A stretch of DNA of 64,000 nucleotides from Roseomonas aerilata DSM 19363. Lineage in GTDB: Bacteria; Pseudomonadota; Alphaproteobacteria; Acetobacterales; Acetobacteraceae. The stretch is from positions 186,001-250,000 of the forward strand of contig NZ_JONP01000003.1 in the NCBI RefSeq assembly GCF_000711725.1. The letters run 5' to 3'. A program made the position numbers and the translations under genes. Positions 54,743 to 64,000 of the stretch are shown here, piece after piece. Numbering within the stretch: position 1 is the stretch's first letter; the number at the start of each line of letters is the position of its first letter. Below the pieces are notes generated by a model. It saw nothing but the letters and a program-made list of their open reading frames with translations, had not been told where the DNA came from and did no database searches.

Positions 54743-55840
54743 GTGAACCACATCTCGCCGGCCGCCGCCGGAACGAAGCTGAAGCCGGGCGTCGTGACGG
54801 GCGCCGACTACCTCACGCTGCTGGAGGCCTGCCGCGCGGGCGGCTACGCGCTGCCGGCCGTGAACGTGGTCGGGACGAACAGCATCAACGCGGTGCTGGA
54901 ATCGGCGGCGAAGAACAAGGCCGACGTGATCATCCAGCTCTCCAACGGCGGCGCGCGCTTCTTCGGCGGCGAGGGCTGCCCGGACGCCAATGCCGCGCGG
55001 GTGCTGGGTGCGGTTTCCGCGGCGCAGCACGTGCACACCATGGCGAAGGCCTATGGCGTTTGCGTGGTGCTGCACACGGACCATGCCGACCGCTCGCTGC
55101 TGCCCTGGATCAGCGCGCTGATCGATCATGGCGAGGAGCACATGAAGCAGACGGGGCAGCCGCTGTTCTCGTCGCACATGATCGACCTCTCGGCGGAGCC
55201 GCTGGAGACGAATATCGCGGAGTGCGCGGCCGTGCTGAAGCGCATGGCGCCGCTGGGGATGAGCCTCGAGATCGAGCTGGGCGTGACGGGCGGCGAGGAG
55301 GACGGGGTCGGGCATGACCTCGAGGAATCCGCCGACAATGCGCATCTCTACACCCAGCCGGAGGATGTGCTGAAGGCCTGGGAGGCGCTGACGCCGATCG
55401 GGCACGTGACGATGGCGGCCTCCTTCGGGAACGTGCACGGCGTCTATGCGCCGGGGAACGTGAAGCTGCGGCCGGAGATCCTGAAGGCGTCGCAGGAGGC
55501 AGTGGCCGGGAAGTTCGGGGGCGGCGAGAAGCCGATGAGCCTCGTGTTCCACGGCGGCTCGGGTTCCGAGAAGGACAAGATCACCGAGGCGGTGTCCTAC
55601 GGCGTGTTCAAGATGAACATCGACACGGACACGCAGTTCGCCTTCGCGGAGCCTGTCGGGGCCTATGTCGAGGCCAATCCGGTGGCGTTCAAGCACCAGA
55701 TCGATCCGGCCACCGGCAAGCCGCAGAAGAAGCTCTATGACCCGCGGAAGTGGCTGCGGGCCGGTGAGAAGGGCATCGCGAAGCGGCTGGACGAGGCCTT
55801 TGCGGATCTCGGTTCGGCGGGGCGCAGCCTGGCGGGCTGA
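54743..55840 (+). CDS. fba: class II fructose-bisphosphate aldolase
   Basis: 365-aa zinc aldolase of glycolysis/gluconeogenesis. NVVGTNSINAVLESA, VVLHTDHADRSLLPW with zinc-binding His, GLE-type block LEIELGVTGGEEDGV, FHGGSGS and KMNIDTDTQFAF are the family motifs. GTG start at 54743 with GGAA nine bases upstream; the longer frame runs into divergent DNA. E. coli FbaA has 359 aa. Confidence 0.93.
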   Translation: MNHISPAAAGTKLKPGVVTGADYLTLLEACRAGGYALPAVNVVGTNSINAVLESAAKNKADVIIQLSNGGARFFGGEGCPDANAARVLGAVSAAQHVHTMAKAYGVCVVLHTDHADRSLLPWISALIDHGEEHMKQTGQPLFSSHMIDLSAEPLETNIAECAAVLKRMAPLGMSLEIELGVTGGEEDGVGHDLEESADNAHLYTQPEDVLKAWEALTPIGHVTMAASFGNVHGVYAPGNVKLRPEILKASQEAVAGKFGGGEKPMSLVFHGGSGSEKDKITEAVSYGVFKMNIDTDTQFAFAEPVGAYVEANPVAFKHQIDPATGKPQKKLYDPRKWLRAGEKGIAKRLDEAFADLGSAGRSLAG

Positions 55841-55847
55841 GGCATGG

Positions 55848-55875
55848 GGGCGGGGACTTCGGTTCCCGCCCTTTT
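55848..55875 (+). terminator. aldolase terminator (UUCG loop)
   Basis: Arms GGGCGGGGAC / GTTCCCGCCC, one G-T pair, closed by TTCG and followed by TTTT, seven bases after the stop. Confidence 0.8.
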
Positions 55876-56013
55876 CCGTTCGGCCTAAGCCGGGCGCCGC
55901 TATTTCGGTGATCTTACGATCACCTGGGCCCCATCCATCTCCTCGCTCCCACGTTATTCCGTGGCCTGCCGGTCCTGCAGCCGGGGCCGCGCGGGGGGAC
56001 AGAGGAGGTCTCG

Positions 56014-57522
56014 ATGGCGGAAGGATCGGGCGCAAAGCCGGGGATGGGGCTGACGACGCGTCAGGGCCATCCAGTTTCCGATAACCAGAACAGCCGCAGC
56101 GTTGGGTCGCGCGGCCCGCTGGTGCTCGAGGACTACCAGTTTCTCGAGAAGATCACGCATTTCGACCGCGAAAGGATTCCGGAGCGCGTGGTGCACGCGC
56201 GGGGCGCGGCGGCCCATGGCTGGTTCGAGCCGACGGGCATGGCGGGCGATGACCCCATCACGAAGTACACGCGGGCGAAGGTGTTCCGGCAGGGGACGCG
56301 GACGCCGATCTTCCTGCGCTTCTCCACCGTGATCCATGGCGGGCACAGCCCGGAGACGCTGCGCGATCCCCGCGGCTTCGCCATCAAGTTCTATACCGAG
56401 GACGGCAACTGGGACCTCGTGGGGAACAACCTGAAGGTGTTCTTCATCCGGGACCCGCTGAAGTTCCCGGACATGGTGCATGCCTTCAAGCCGGACCCGA
56501 TCCACAACCGGCAGATGATGGGGCGCTTCTTCGACTTCGTGAGCATGACGCCCGAAGCGACGCACATGATCACCTGGCTCTTCTCACCCTGGGGGATCCC
56601 GGCCGACTACCGGCACATGCAGGGCTCGGGGGTGAACACCTACAAGCTGGTGGACGCGGAAGGCAGCGCAGTGCTCTGCAAGTTCCACTTCCAGCCGAAG
56701 CAGGGGGTGCGGAACCTGACGGCGAAGGAGGCGGAGGCGATCCAGGCGAAGGACTTCAACCACGCCACCGGCGACCTCTACGACTCGATCGAGCGCGGCG
56801 AGTTCCCGGAATGGGACATGTTCATCCAGGTGATGAGCGACGACGAGCATCCGGAGCTGGACTGGGACCCGCTGGATGTGACGAAGCTCTGGCCGGAGGA
56901 CGAGTTCCCGTTGCTGCATGTCGGGACCATCCGGCTGGATCGGAACCCCGTGGACTACCACAACGAGGTCGAGCAGGTGGCCTTCGGCACGGGCGTGCTG
57001 GTGGACGGGATCGACTTTTCGGACGACAAGCTGCTGCAGGGGCGGACCTTCGCCTATTCGGATACCCAGCGGTACCGCGTGGGGCCGAATTACCTGCAGC
57101 TGCCGATCAACGCGCCGAAATGTCCCTTCGCGACGAACCAGCGGGGCGGGCAGATGAGCTACCACGTGGACGGAGCTGAGCAGGGCGCGAACCCGCATGT
57201 GAACTACGAGCCGTCCAACCTCGGCGGGCTGCGCGAGCAGGAGCGTGCCGGGCCGCCGCCGCGGCCCTTCGTGCAGGGGCATGTGGGCCGGCAGAAGATC
57301 GAGCGCACGAATGACTTCAAGCAGGCCGGGGAACGATTCCGGGCTTTCTCGGATGCGGAGCGGGACGAGCTGGTGATGAATCTCGTCGGCGCGCTGTCGC
57401 AGTGCGAGCCGGTGATCCGGGAGAAGATGGTGGACTACTTCACCCAAGCGGATGCCGAATACGGGCGGCGCGCGGCGGAGGGGCTCGGGATGTCCGTGCC
57501 GGCACGGCAGGCGGCGGAGTGA
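56014..57522 (+). CDS. monofunctional catalase
   Basis: 502-aa small-subunit heme catalase. Distal His61 in [14 protein letters not shown], the Asn of [10 protein letters not shown], and proximal heme-ligand Tyr in [17 protein letters not shown]. Decomposes hydrogen peroxide. No OxyR gene is adjacent. A bidirectional terminator follows. Confidence 0.95.
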   Translation: MAEGSGAKPGMGLTTRQGHPVSDNQNSRSVGSRGPLVLEDYQFLEKITHFDRERIPERVVHARGAAAHGWFEPTGMAGDDPITKYTRAKVFRQGTRTPIFLRFSTVIHGGHSPETLRDPRGFAIKFYTEDGNWDLVGNNLKVFFIRDPLKFPDMVHAFKPDPIHNRQMMGRFFDFVSMTPEATHMITWLFSPWGIPADYRHMQGSGVNTYKLVDAEGSAVLCKFHFQPKQGVRNLTAKEAEAIQAKDFNHATGDLYDSIERGEFPEWDMFIQVMSDDEHPELDWDPLDVTKLWPEDEFPLLHVGTIRLDRNPVDYHNEVEQVAFGTGVLVDGIDFSDDKLLQGRTFAYSDTQRYRVGPNYLQLPINAPKCPFATNQRGGQMSYHVDGAEQGANPHVNYEPSNLGGLREQERAGPPPRPFVQGHVGRQKIERTNDFKQAGERFRAFSDAERDELVMNLVGALSQCEPVIREKMVDYFTQADAEYGRRAAEGLGMSVPARQAAE

Positions 57523-57556
57523 GGATCGGGGCCGCCCAGGTTAGGGGCGGTGCCTG

Positions 57557-57601
57557 AAAAAAAGAAGGGCGGGGAGGCCGAAGCCTTCCCGCCCCTTTTT
57601 C
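57557..57601. terminator. bidirectional terminator catalase / asd
   Basis: Stem GGGCGGGGAGGC / GCCTTCCCGCCC (one G-T pair) with a CGAA loop, flanked by AAAAAAA on the left and TTTTTT on the right, between convergent genes. Confidence 0.88.
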
Positions 57602-57617
57602 GTGGTGCGCTGCGCTG

Positions 57618-58625
57618 TCAGGCCGCGAGCTTGACCGGCAGGGCCTCGGCGATCTGCACCGCATTCAGGGCGGCGCCCTTGAGGAGCTGGTCTCCGCAGA
57701 CGAAGAAGTCGAGGCCGCAGTCGCCGAAGACCGGGTTGGCGCGGATGCGGCCGGCCTCGACGTCGTACCTGCCGCTGGCGGTCAGCGGCATGGGGTAGAG
57801 GGCGTTCTCCACGTCGTCCACGAGCTTCACGCCGGGGGCGTTGGAGAGGACGGCGCGTGCGGCTTCGGCGGTGATGGGGCGCTCGGTCTCGATTGTCACG
57901 GCCTCGGCATGCGCGCGCATGGTGGGGACGCGGACCGCGGTGCAGGAGATGAGGAGGTCGGGCAGGCCCATGATCTTCCGGGTCTCCCAGGTAACCTTCA
58001 TCTCCTCCCGCGTGTAGCCGTTGGGCTGGAAGCTATCGATGTGCGGGATGAGGTTCATGGGCAAGGGGTGGCGGAAGAACTTGTTCGTCGCTTGGCCGCC
58101 GTTGGCGAGGACCTCGCGCAGACCCTCCTCCAGTTCCTGCATGCCCTCGGCGCCGGCGCCGGAGGCGGCCTGGTAGGTGGAGACGATGACGCGCTTGAGG
58201 CCGAAGGCCTCGTGCAGCGGGGCGAGGGCGACCGCGAGGATGGCGGTGGTGCAGTTGGGGTTGGCGATGAGGCGGGCGCTGCCGGCGGCGGCCGCGTTCA
58301 CCTCGGGCACCACGAGGGGAACGTCGCTCTCCAGGCGGAAGGCGGAGGAGTTGTCCACCACCACGGCGCCGGCCTCGACGAGCTGGCGGGCATGGGCCTT
58401 GGACCAGTCGCCGGAGACGGCGAGGAGGGCGAGGTCCAGGCGGGGCGGGGTGGCGGGGTCGTAGACCTCGATCCGTTTGTCGCCGAAGGGGGTGGGAATT
58501 CGGGTGCCGGCGCTGCGGGTGGAGGCGAAGAGGCGCAGCTCGGTCACCGGGTAGCCGCGGTCGCCCAGGACCTGCACCAGTTCCTTGCCGACGGCGCCCG
58601 TTGCGCCGAAAACCCCAACGCGCAT
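57618..58625 (-). CDS. asd: aspartate-semialdehyde dehydrogenase
   Basis: 335-aa enzyme of Lys/Met/Thr and diaminopimelate synthesis, reducing aspartyl phosphate. [14 protein letters not shown], active-site Cys125 in [23 protein letters not shown], and [16 protein letters not shown]. Divergent from lysS (170 bp), so both lie on the lysine side of metabolism. Confidence 0.96.
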   Translation of the reverse strand: MRVGVFGATGAVGKELVQVLGDRGYPVTELRLFASTRSAGTRIPTPFGDKRIEVYDPATPPRLDLALLAVSGDWSKAHARQLVEAGAVVVDNSSAFRLESDVPLVVPEVNAAAAGSARLIANPNCTTAILAVALAPLHEAFGLKRVIVSTYQAASGAGAEGMQELEEGLREVLANGGQATNKFFRHPLPMNLIPHIDSFQPNGYTREEMKVTWETRKIMGLPDLLISCTAVRVPTMRAHAEAVTIETERPITAEAARAVLSNAPGVKLVDDVENALYPMPLTASGRYDVEAGRIRANPVFGDCGLDFFVCGDQLLKGAALNAVQIAEALPVKLAA

Positions 58626-58795
58626 GACCTGCGTTCCTTGCGAGGCGTATCGGGAGGGCCCGGAATGGGCACGCCCGGCCAGAGTGGCAGGGTGGCTTAT
58701 ACAGGCGGCGCGCGGCGGTGCGAGGCGCTTGTTGTGGGGATCAGGGATGCCCGCGCGTTGACCGGGCGGGGGCGCGGGGGCAATTGGGGGCGGCC

Positions 58796-60427
58796 ATGGA
58801 ACGTCCCTCCGCCGATCCCTCCCTTCTCAACACCCGCGCCTGGCCTTTCGAGGAGGCGGCGAAGGTGGCCGGCCGCGCCTCGGTCAAGGCGAAGGGGATG
58901 GCGCTGTTCGAGACGGGCTACGGGCCGTCCGGGCTGCCGCATATCGGGACCTTCGGGGAGGTGGCGCGGACCACCTGGGTGCGGCGGGCCTTCGAGCGGC
59001 TGACGGGGCTGCCTTCCCGCCTGCTGGCCTTTTCCGATGACATGGATGCGCTTCGGAAGGTGCCGGACAATGCGCCGCAGCCGGAGATGCTGCGGGCGCA
59101 TCTCGGGCAGCCGCTGACGCGGATTCCCGATCCCTACGGGACGCATGAAAGTTACGGGGCGCACAACAATGCGCGGCTGCGCGCGTTCCTGGACGAGTTC
59201 GGGTTCGAGTACGAATTCGCGTCCTCGACCGAGTATTACGGCTCCGGGCGGTTCGATCAGGCCCTGCTGCGGATGCTGGCGGTGCATGAGGAGGTCAGGG
59301 GGGTGATCCTGCCGACGCTCGGGCCGGACCGGCGGGCGACTTATTCGCCCTTCCTGCCGATTCATCCGCGGACGGGCATCGTCATGCAGGTGCCGATGGA
59401 GGAGACGCGGCCGGAGGCGGGGACCGTCGTCTGGCGGGACCCCGAGACGGGGGAGCGCTTCGAGACGCCGGTCACGGGCGGGCACGTGAAGGCGCAGTGG
59501 AAGGCGGACTGGGCGCTGCGCTGGTTCGCGCTGGGCGTCGATTACGAGATGTCGGGCAAGGACCTGATCGACAGCGTGAAGCTGTCCTCGGCGATCTGCC
59601 GGGTGTTGGGGGGAGAGCCGCCGGTGGGCTTCACCTACGAGCTGTTCCTCGATGCCCAGGGGCAGAAGATCAGCAAGAGCAAGGGCAATGGGCTGACGAT
59701 CGACGAGTGGCTGCGCTACGCGCCACCGGAGAGCCTGTCCTTCTTCATGTATCAGCAGCCCGGGCGAGCGAAGCGGCTGCATTTCGACGTGATCCCGCGG
59801 GCGACGGACGAGTATCTGGCGCAGGTGGAGAAGCTGCGCGCGGCAGAGGACCCGGCCAATCCGGCCTGGCACATCCATGGGGGTGTCCTGCCGAACGGGG
59901 CGGGGAGCCCGATCACCTTCACCCTGCTGCTGAACCTGGCGGTGGCGGCCAATGCCGAGACGCCGGAGATGCTCTGGGGGTATCTGCGGCGGCACGCGCC
60001 GGAGGCGACGCCGGAGGCCTCGCCGATGCTGTCGGTGCTGGTGGAGCGGGCCTCGGCCTATTACCGGGACGTGGTGAAGCCGACGAAGCGCTTCCGACCG
60101 GCGACGGAGCCGGAACGGGAGGCGCTGCTGCATCTGGCGGCGCTGCTGCGGGAGAACGGGACGCGGATTGAGGCCTTGCCGGCGGCGGAGCGGCCGGGGG
60201 CCATTCAGGATCTTGTTTATGACGCGGGGCGGCGGGAGCCGTTCCTGCAGCCGGGGAAGGATCCCTCCCGGCCGGGTGTCTCGCGGGCCTGGTTCGCGGC
60301 GATCTACCAGGTGCTGCTTGGGCAGGAGGAGGGGCCGCGCTTCGGGGGCTTCGTCGCGCTCTACGGCATTCCGGAGACGGTGGCGTTGATCGAGTCCTCG
60401 CTGGACAAGGGTGCTGACGCGGCATGA
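58796..60427 (+). CDS. lysS: class I lysyl-tRNA synthetase
   Basis: 543-aa class I LysRS, the archaeal-type enzyme found in some alphaproteobacteria. HIGH-type motif [11 protein letters not shown] at about 43-53 and KMSKS-type KISKSKGNG near residue 293, plus [12 protein letters not shown] 58796. Its TGA overlaps the ATG of an MprF-like gene, so the enzyme making Lys-tRNA is coupled to a protein family that uses it. Confidence 0.95.
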   Translation: MERPSADPSLLNTRAWPFEEAAKVAGRASVKAKGMALFETGYGPSGLPHIGTFGEVARTTWVRRAFERLTGLPSRLLAFSDDMDALRKVPDNAPQPEMLRAHLGQPLTRIPDPYGTHESYGAHNNARLRAFLDEFGFEYEFASSTEYYGSGRFDQALLRMLAVHEEVRGVILPTLGPDRRATYSPFLPIHPRTGIVMQVPMEETRPEAGTVVWRDPETGERFETPVTGGHVKAQWKADWALRWFALGVDYEMSGKDLIDSVKLSSAICRVLGGEPPVGFTYELFLDAQGQKISKSKGNGLTIDEWLRYAPPESLSFFMYQQPGRAKRLHFDVIPRATDEYLAQVEKLRAAEDPANPAWHIHGGVLPNGAGSPITFTLLLNLAVAANAETPEMLWGYLRRHAPEATPEASPMLSVLVERASAYYRDVVKPTKRFRPATEPEREALLHLAALLRENGTRIEALPAAERPGAIQDLVYDAGRREPFLQPGKDPSRPGVSRAWFAAIYQVLLGQEEGPRFGGFVALYGIPETVALIESSLDKGADAA

Positions 60428-62361
60428 CCTGGGCGCTGATCCGCAAGCACGGTCCGACCGTCTTCGGCTTGGTCCTGCTGGTGGGCGCGCTCTACGTCGT
60501 GCAGCGGGAGTTCCGCAGCCTCTCGGTGGCGGATGTGGGGCGGGCGTTGGAGGCGACCTCCGCGCGGCAGCTCTGGTTGGCCGGAGGGTGGACGGTCGTC
60601 GCCTATGCGGTGCTGACCATCTACGACCGGCTGGGGTCGGTCTATGCGGGGAAGCCGATCTCCTATTTGCGAACCTCGCTGGCTTCCTTCTGTGCCTATA
60701 CGCTCGCGCATAACCTGGGCTTCGCGGCAGTGTCGGGAGCGGCGGTGCGCTACCGCTTCTATGCGGCCTGGGGGCTGACGCCGGTCGAGATCGCGAAGGT
60801 TATCGCTTTTACCTCGCTGACCTTCGGGCTTGGGGGCTTCGCGCTGGGCGGGCTGGTGCTGGTGCTGGAACCCTCCGTCCTGCCTTGGGTGGGAGAGGCG
60901 GCGGGGGAGGTGGTGCCCTCCTGGGTGGCGCAGGTGGTGGGCGTCGCGATGTGGGCGATCGTCGCGGTTTATGTGGTGCTGTCGCGGCGCTTTCCGCACT
61001 TCAAGGCGTTCGGGCACCAGATCGACCTGCCTGGCTTCCGGATGGCGGTGGCGCAGGTGGCGCTGGCGAGCGTGGACGTGGCCGTGACGGCGGCGATCTT
61101 CTACTGGCTGCTGCCGGAGGCGCCGGGGCTGACCTTCTGGAAGTTCCTGGGGATCTACATCGCGGCCTATACGGCCGGGCTCGCCGCGAGCGTGCCGGGG
61201 GGGCTCGGGGTTTTCGACGGGTTCATCCTGCTGAGCCTGGAGCCCTACCTGCCCTCCGCCCAGGTGGTGGGAGCGGTGCTGCTGTTCCGGCTGTTCTACT
61301 ACATCGTGCCGCTGTTCCTCGCGGGCGGGCTGTTCGCGGCTTTCGAACTGGGTCACCGGCGGCCCTCAATGGGGCGGATGCAGGTGGAGACGCGGGTGAC
61401 CGGGGCGCTGGAGGTGCCGGTTCTCGCGGGGCTGACGGGCCTGGGTGGGGTGGTGCTGATCTTTGTGGGCGCGCTGCCGGCCCGGGGGTCGGACATCGCG
61501 CACTGGGGGGGCGAGTGGGCGGCGCTGGCGAGCCAGTTCGCGGCCTCGGTCGTCGGGTCGCTGCTGCTGGTGGTTTCTTATGGAATGCTGCGGCGGCTGC
61601 GATTGGCCTGGTGGGCGGGGCTGTTCCTGCTGGCGAACGGCGTGGCGATCCTGGCGATTCGCGGTGACCCCTGGTGGGTGGCGGCGGGGTATCTCGGGAC
61701 CGGGCTGTTCCTCGCGGCCATGGGGGGCGCCTTCTACCGGGACGCGCGGCTGACAGGGGAGCCGCTGACGGCTTCGCGGGTGTTCTCGCTGGCGGCGGGG
61801 GTGATCTGCGGGCTGTCGCTAGCCACGGTAGCTTATCACGGGCGTGTCTCGACGGCGGCCTGGTGGGAGGTGGTGCTGTTGTCCGGCGCGCCGGCGCCGC
61901 TGCGCTTCGGGGTGGGGGTGGCGGCGCTGCTGCTTCTCGTCGCGGCCTTCCGGCTGCTGCGACCGGCGCGGATCCGAGCGGAGGATTACGACGAATCGGC
62001 GCAGGCGCGGTTGGCGGCGCTGGGGGCGCGCGTGCCGGCGCATGCCGATGGGGTGGTGTTCGCCGATGGCGGTAGGGCCGGCTTCGCTTTCCGGCGACTG
62101 GATGGGATCTGGGTGGCGGATGGTGATCCGGCCGGGGCGCCGGACGCGCGGATCAATGCCATCTGGCGGTTCCGCGACCTCTGCGACGCGGCGGGGGTGG
62201 CGCCGGCCTTCGCGGGCGTGGGGCATGGGATGCAGCGCGCCTACGAGGCCGCCGGCATGGCTTCCGTGACCTTGCCTGACGGGCGTGCGATGGCGCTGGC
62301 CGGCGACCAGGACCCGCAGAGAGTGCTGCGGCTGCTGGCCACCGGCGGGGCGGGCGACTGA
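60424..62361 (+). CDS. MprF-like membrane protein with incomplete lysyltransferase domain
   Basis: 645-aa protein. The N-terminal portion has the flippase-type membrane domain of MprF (lysylphosphatidylglycerol synthetase TM region): [72 protein letters not shown], and about 12-14 helices in all. The cytosolic end (from about 520) matches only the start of the transferase domain ([44 protein letters not shown]) and stops at residue 645; full MprF is about 840. The second half, with the catalytic part, is missing, and no remnant follows. Coupled to lysS by ATGA. Confidence 0.82.
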   Translation: MTWALIRKHGPTVFGLVLLVGALYVVQREFRSLSVADVGRALEATSARQLWLAGGWTVVAYAVLTIYDRLGSVYAGKPISYLRTSLASFCAYTLAHNLGFAAVSGAAVRYRFYAAWGLTPVEIAKVIAFTSLTFGLGGFALGGLVLVLEPSVLPWVGEAAGEVVPSWVAQVVGVAMWAIVAVYVVLSRRFPHFKAFGHQIDLPGFRMAVAQVALASVDVAVTAAIFYWLLPEAPGLTFWKFLGIYIAAYTAGLAASVPGGLGVFDGFILLSLEPYLPSAQVVGAVLLFRLFYYIVPLFLAGGLFAAFELGHRRPSMGRMQVETRVTGALEVPVLAGLTGLGGVVLIFVGALPARGSDIAHWGGEWAALASQFAASVVGSLLLVVSYGMLRRLRLAWWAGLFLLANGVAILAIRGDPWWVAAGYLGTGLFLAAMGGAFYRDARLTGEPLTASRVFSLAAGVICGLSLATVAYHGRVSTAAWWEVVLLSGAPAPLRFGVGVAALLLLVAAFRLLRPARIRAEDYDESAQARLAALGARVPAHADGVVFADGGRAGFAFRRLDGIWVADGDPAGAPDARINAIWRFRDLCDAAGVAPAFAGVGHGMQRAYEAAGMASVTLPDGRAMALAGDQDPQRVLRLLATGGAGD

Positions 62362-62371
62362 GGCGGGGCGC

Positions 62372-63019
62372 CTACTGGCTGGCCCAGACGATGCGGTGCA
62401 TCCAGGTCAGCTCCTCGAGGTCGAAGCTGTAGTTGGGGTGGGCGGGGTTGAGACTGGAGAGCTCGACCCGCTTGGCGGACTGACGCAGCAGTTCCTTCGC
62501 CATGACCTCGCCGCCGCCGGTGCGGACCACCACGCGGTCACCGCGGCGGACAGGGGCGCTGGGCGAGACGATGATGACGTCGCCGTCGCGGAAGACGGGT
62601 TCCATCGAGTCGCCGCTGATTTCCAGGGCGTAGGCGTTGGGATCGCCGACCTCGGGGAGGCTGATCTCGTCCCAGCCGCCACCGACGGGGTAGCCGCCAT
62701 CGTCGAAGTAGCCGCTGCTGCCGGCCTGGGCGAGTCCGATAAGGGGAATGCGGCGGCTGGGGCGGGTGGAGGTGCGGAGATTGCCGGTGATGAGGCTGGC
62801 GAACTCGTCCATGCCGGTGCTGGTGGCGGCGAGGACCTTGGCGACGCTCTCGGTCGAGGGCCATCGGGCGCGGCCGTCCGGACCCGTACGCTTCGAGGGG
62901 TTGAATGCCGTTGGATCGAGGCCGGACTTGCGGGCGAGGCCGGAGGCGGAGAGGCCGTTCTCCGCCGCCAGCGCATCAATCGCGCGCCAGATGTCATTGT
63001 GTTGCATGTTCCTCATCAT
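62372..63019 (-). CDS. CI/LexA-type repressor (S24 peptidase)
   Basis: 215-aa regulator. N-terminal helix-turn-helix (WRAIDALAAENGLSASGLAR, PSTESVAKVLAATSTG), then an S24 self-cleaving domain: cleavage-type Ala99-Gly100 in GLAQAGSSG, nucleophile Ser138 in SGDSMEPVFRDGD and Lys175 in GEVMAKELL. Such repressors are cleaved in a RecA-dependent way and control prophages. The start may be leaderless or at the internal Met5. It faces away from the unknown genes at 63132, with operator-like repeats between. Confidence 0.87.
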   Translation of the reverse strand: MMRNMQHNDIWRAIDALAAENGLSASGLARKSGLDPTAFNPSKRTGPDGRARWPSTESVAKVLAATSTGMDEFASLITGNLRTSTRPSRRIPLIGLAQAGSSGYFDDGGYPVGGGWDEISLPEVGDPNAYALEISGDSMEPVFRDGDVIIVSPSAPVRRGDRVVVRTGGGEVMAKELLRQSAKRVELSSLNPAHPNYSFDLEELTWMHRIVWASQ

Positions 63020-63066
63020 ATAGGCGAGGAATCAGGGATCAACAGGAATGACGTCACAGAATCCAC

Positions 63067-63112
63067 TTGACGTTCACGTCTCCGTGGGTTGATGTTCACG
63101 TTGTGTTCACAA
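63067..63112 (+). promoter_or_regulatory. operator-like array of three GTTCAC dyads
   Basis: Three 12-base sites share the core GTTCAC: GACGTTCACGTC (63069), GATGTTCACGTT (63091) and TTGTGTTCACAA (63101). The first and third are inverted repeats. The cores start at 63072, 63094 and 63105, spaced 22 and 11 bases, i.e. two and one helix turns. They lie between the divergent repressor and 63132 gene. A TTGACG at 63067 could be a -35 box within the array. Confidence 0.6.
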
Positions 63113-63131
63113 CCGACAGGATCAGCCCCCG

Positions 63132-63566
63132 ATGACCCGTCCTACTTCCGGTTCTCTTCGTGCAACGACCACCACTCTTTCGAGCCTGGACAAGGTGCAG
63201 CCATTCCAGAGTGCCGACGAGGCCTGGTTCTGGACCATGGCGGCTCTGGTCGCCCGGCGCGACGGGGCGCGGATCGTCTCCGGGCGCGGCCTGGTGAGCC
63301 GCCCCTGCGAGCCGGATGACGTCGTGAAGGCCCTCGACCGGCTCTACCGGCAGCGGCGGATCGACCTCGCCCATGCCCGCATCATGCGGATCTGGGGCGA
63401 GCGGGGCACGGCGCCCGACGCGACCTCTCCACGCGAGCGGGGTGATTATCGCCTCTGGCGTGAGGCGATGGAGCGGCTGGAGTGGCCGCTGCGCATGAAG
63501 GGGATTGTGGCCGGGCCCGCCGGTGCGCCGGAGCCGGGTGAGGTGGTGCCCTTCCGCGCGGGGTAA
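63132..63566 (+). CDS. unknown protein, first gene right of repressor
   Basis: 144-aa protein. The body (SADEAWFWTMAALVARRDGAR, CEPDDVVKALDRLYRQRRID, ERGDYRLWREAMERLEWP) looks like small phage-type proteins with DUF6362-like character that I half recognise in Rhodospirillales prophage-like regions; that link is inference. No signal or membrane segment. ATG start with GACAGGA-type site. Next gene starts 5 bp after its stop. Confidence 0.6.
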   Translation: MTRPTSGSLRATTTTLSSLDKVQPFQSADEAWFWTMAALVARRDGARIVSGRGLVSRPCEPDDVVKALDRLYRQRRIDLAHARIMRIWGERGTAPDATSPRERGDYRLWREAMERLEWPLRMKGIVAGPAGAPEPGEVVPFRAG

Positions 63567-63571
63567 GGCCC

Positions 63572-64000
63572 ATGAATTCCGCACCTTCGGTGCCAATGAT
63601 CGATCTGCTGGCCGCCGCCCCGGGAAACCGGGGCGGCGGTGCCGCTTCCGGGGGGGCAGGGCACCGCCGGGTGGCGGAGTCGCGTCCGCAACTGCTCTGG
63701 CTCGCCTTCGGCGGCGGGGCAGACCAGGGCTGGATGCGGCTGCTGCGGCCGGGGTTCCGGCACTGCTTCGCGGGGCTGCAGGACGAGGCCGGGTGGACGG
63801 TGCTCGACCCGCTCTCCGGGCGGTTGCTGGTGACGCGGCTGGCGGTGGATTCGGGCTTTGACCTACCGGGATTCTGGCGGCGGGCGGGGTGCCGGGTGCT
63901 TGGGCCCTTCCTGCCGGGGGCGCCCGCGCGCGCGCTGCCGGCGGTTGTGCCGCTCTCCTGTGTCTCGCTCTGCCGGGCTCTGCTGGGGCCGACGGCGCCT
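63572..64000 (+). CDS. unknown protein, cut by right window edge
   Basis: At least 143 aa, open at the window end. Gly/Ala-rich start (LLAAAPGNRGGGAASGG), then QLLWLAFGGGADQGWMRLLRPGFRHCF and WTVLDPLSGRLLVTRL. Several Cys near the end (SCVSLCRALLG). Not recognised with certainty; its pattern resembles phage-region proteins. Directly downstream of the 63132 gene, so probably the same transcript. Confidence 0.55.
   Translation, partial: MNSAPSVPMIDLLAAAPGNRGGGAASGGAGHRRVAESRPQLLWLAFGGGADQGWMRLLRPGFRHCFAGLQDEAGWTVLDPLSGRLLVTRLAVDSGFDLPGFWRRAGCRVLGPFLPGAPARALPAVVPLSCVSLCRALLGPTAP

Overview
The window is about 70% G+C, densely coded chromosomal DNA. Gene order and protein families point to an alphaproteobacterium, most likely Acetobacteraceae (Roseomonas-like). 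The evidence is the yfgM-bamB-der cluster, cvpA-purF, rpsF-rpsR-rplI next to dnaB and alr, a class I lysyl-tRNA synthetase, a Bug-type tricarboxylate receptor, a Usg protein and CIRCE-controlled groESL. The genus is inference. Almost everything is ordinary core genome, and no tRNA, rRNA or CRISPR array was seen.

Layout: 1-3268 is a minus-strand accessory group (Bug receptor, 2-hydroxyacid dehydrogenase, acyl-CoA-dehydrogenase-fold flavoprotein) bordered by a decayed IS5-like transposase end. 3765-6749 holds ygfZ and two glycosyltransferases. 6964-11693 carries a secreted hydrolase, an AbrB-type membrane protein, a dihydroorotase-like enzyme, a small hypothetical protein and a lipoprotein. 11840-15360 is yfgM-bamB-der. 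15380-16792 is a tandem PAP2 protein. A long minus-strand run, 30432 down to 16895, carries rpsF-rpsR-rplI, cfa, dnaB, alr, mlaE, mlaF, two spore-photoproduct-lyase-like radical SAM genes, radA, cvpA, purF and an SDR. 30792-35807 is accessory: aquaporin, a small secreted protein, and an NMT1-type ABC importer with a 2-oxoglutarate oxygenase. Two of these genes are broken by single-base indels. 35935-41007 is the fatty-acid operon fabD-GNAT-fabG-acpP-fabF-mltG.

41030-47746 contains a DMT exporter, a solitary rutA, terC, an SDR, yicC-gmk, an AEC transporter and usg. 47847-49998 is groES-groEL behind two CIRCE-like operators. 50465-54596 has a cold-shock protein, a stress-type protein, a TerB-like protein and a DinG-like helicase. 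54743-58625 has class II fructose-bisphosphate aldolase, catalase and asd. 58796-62361 is lysS translationally coupled to an MprF-like gene whose synthase domain is incomplete. From 62372 to the right edge there is a CI/LexA-type repressor, an operator-like array and two unknown genes reading right. This looks like the control region at the left edge of a prophage-like element.

The strongest leads are the lysS/mprF-like pair, the repressor-operator array at the right edge, the double PAP2 protein whose first copy has lost its nucleophilic histidine, the doubled CIRCE, and the coupled SPL-like radical SAM pair in a presumed non-sporulating organism.
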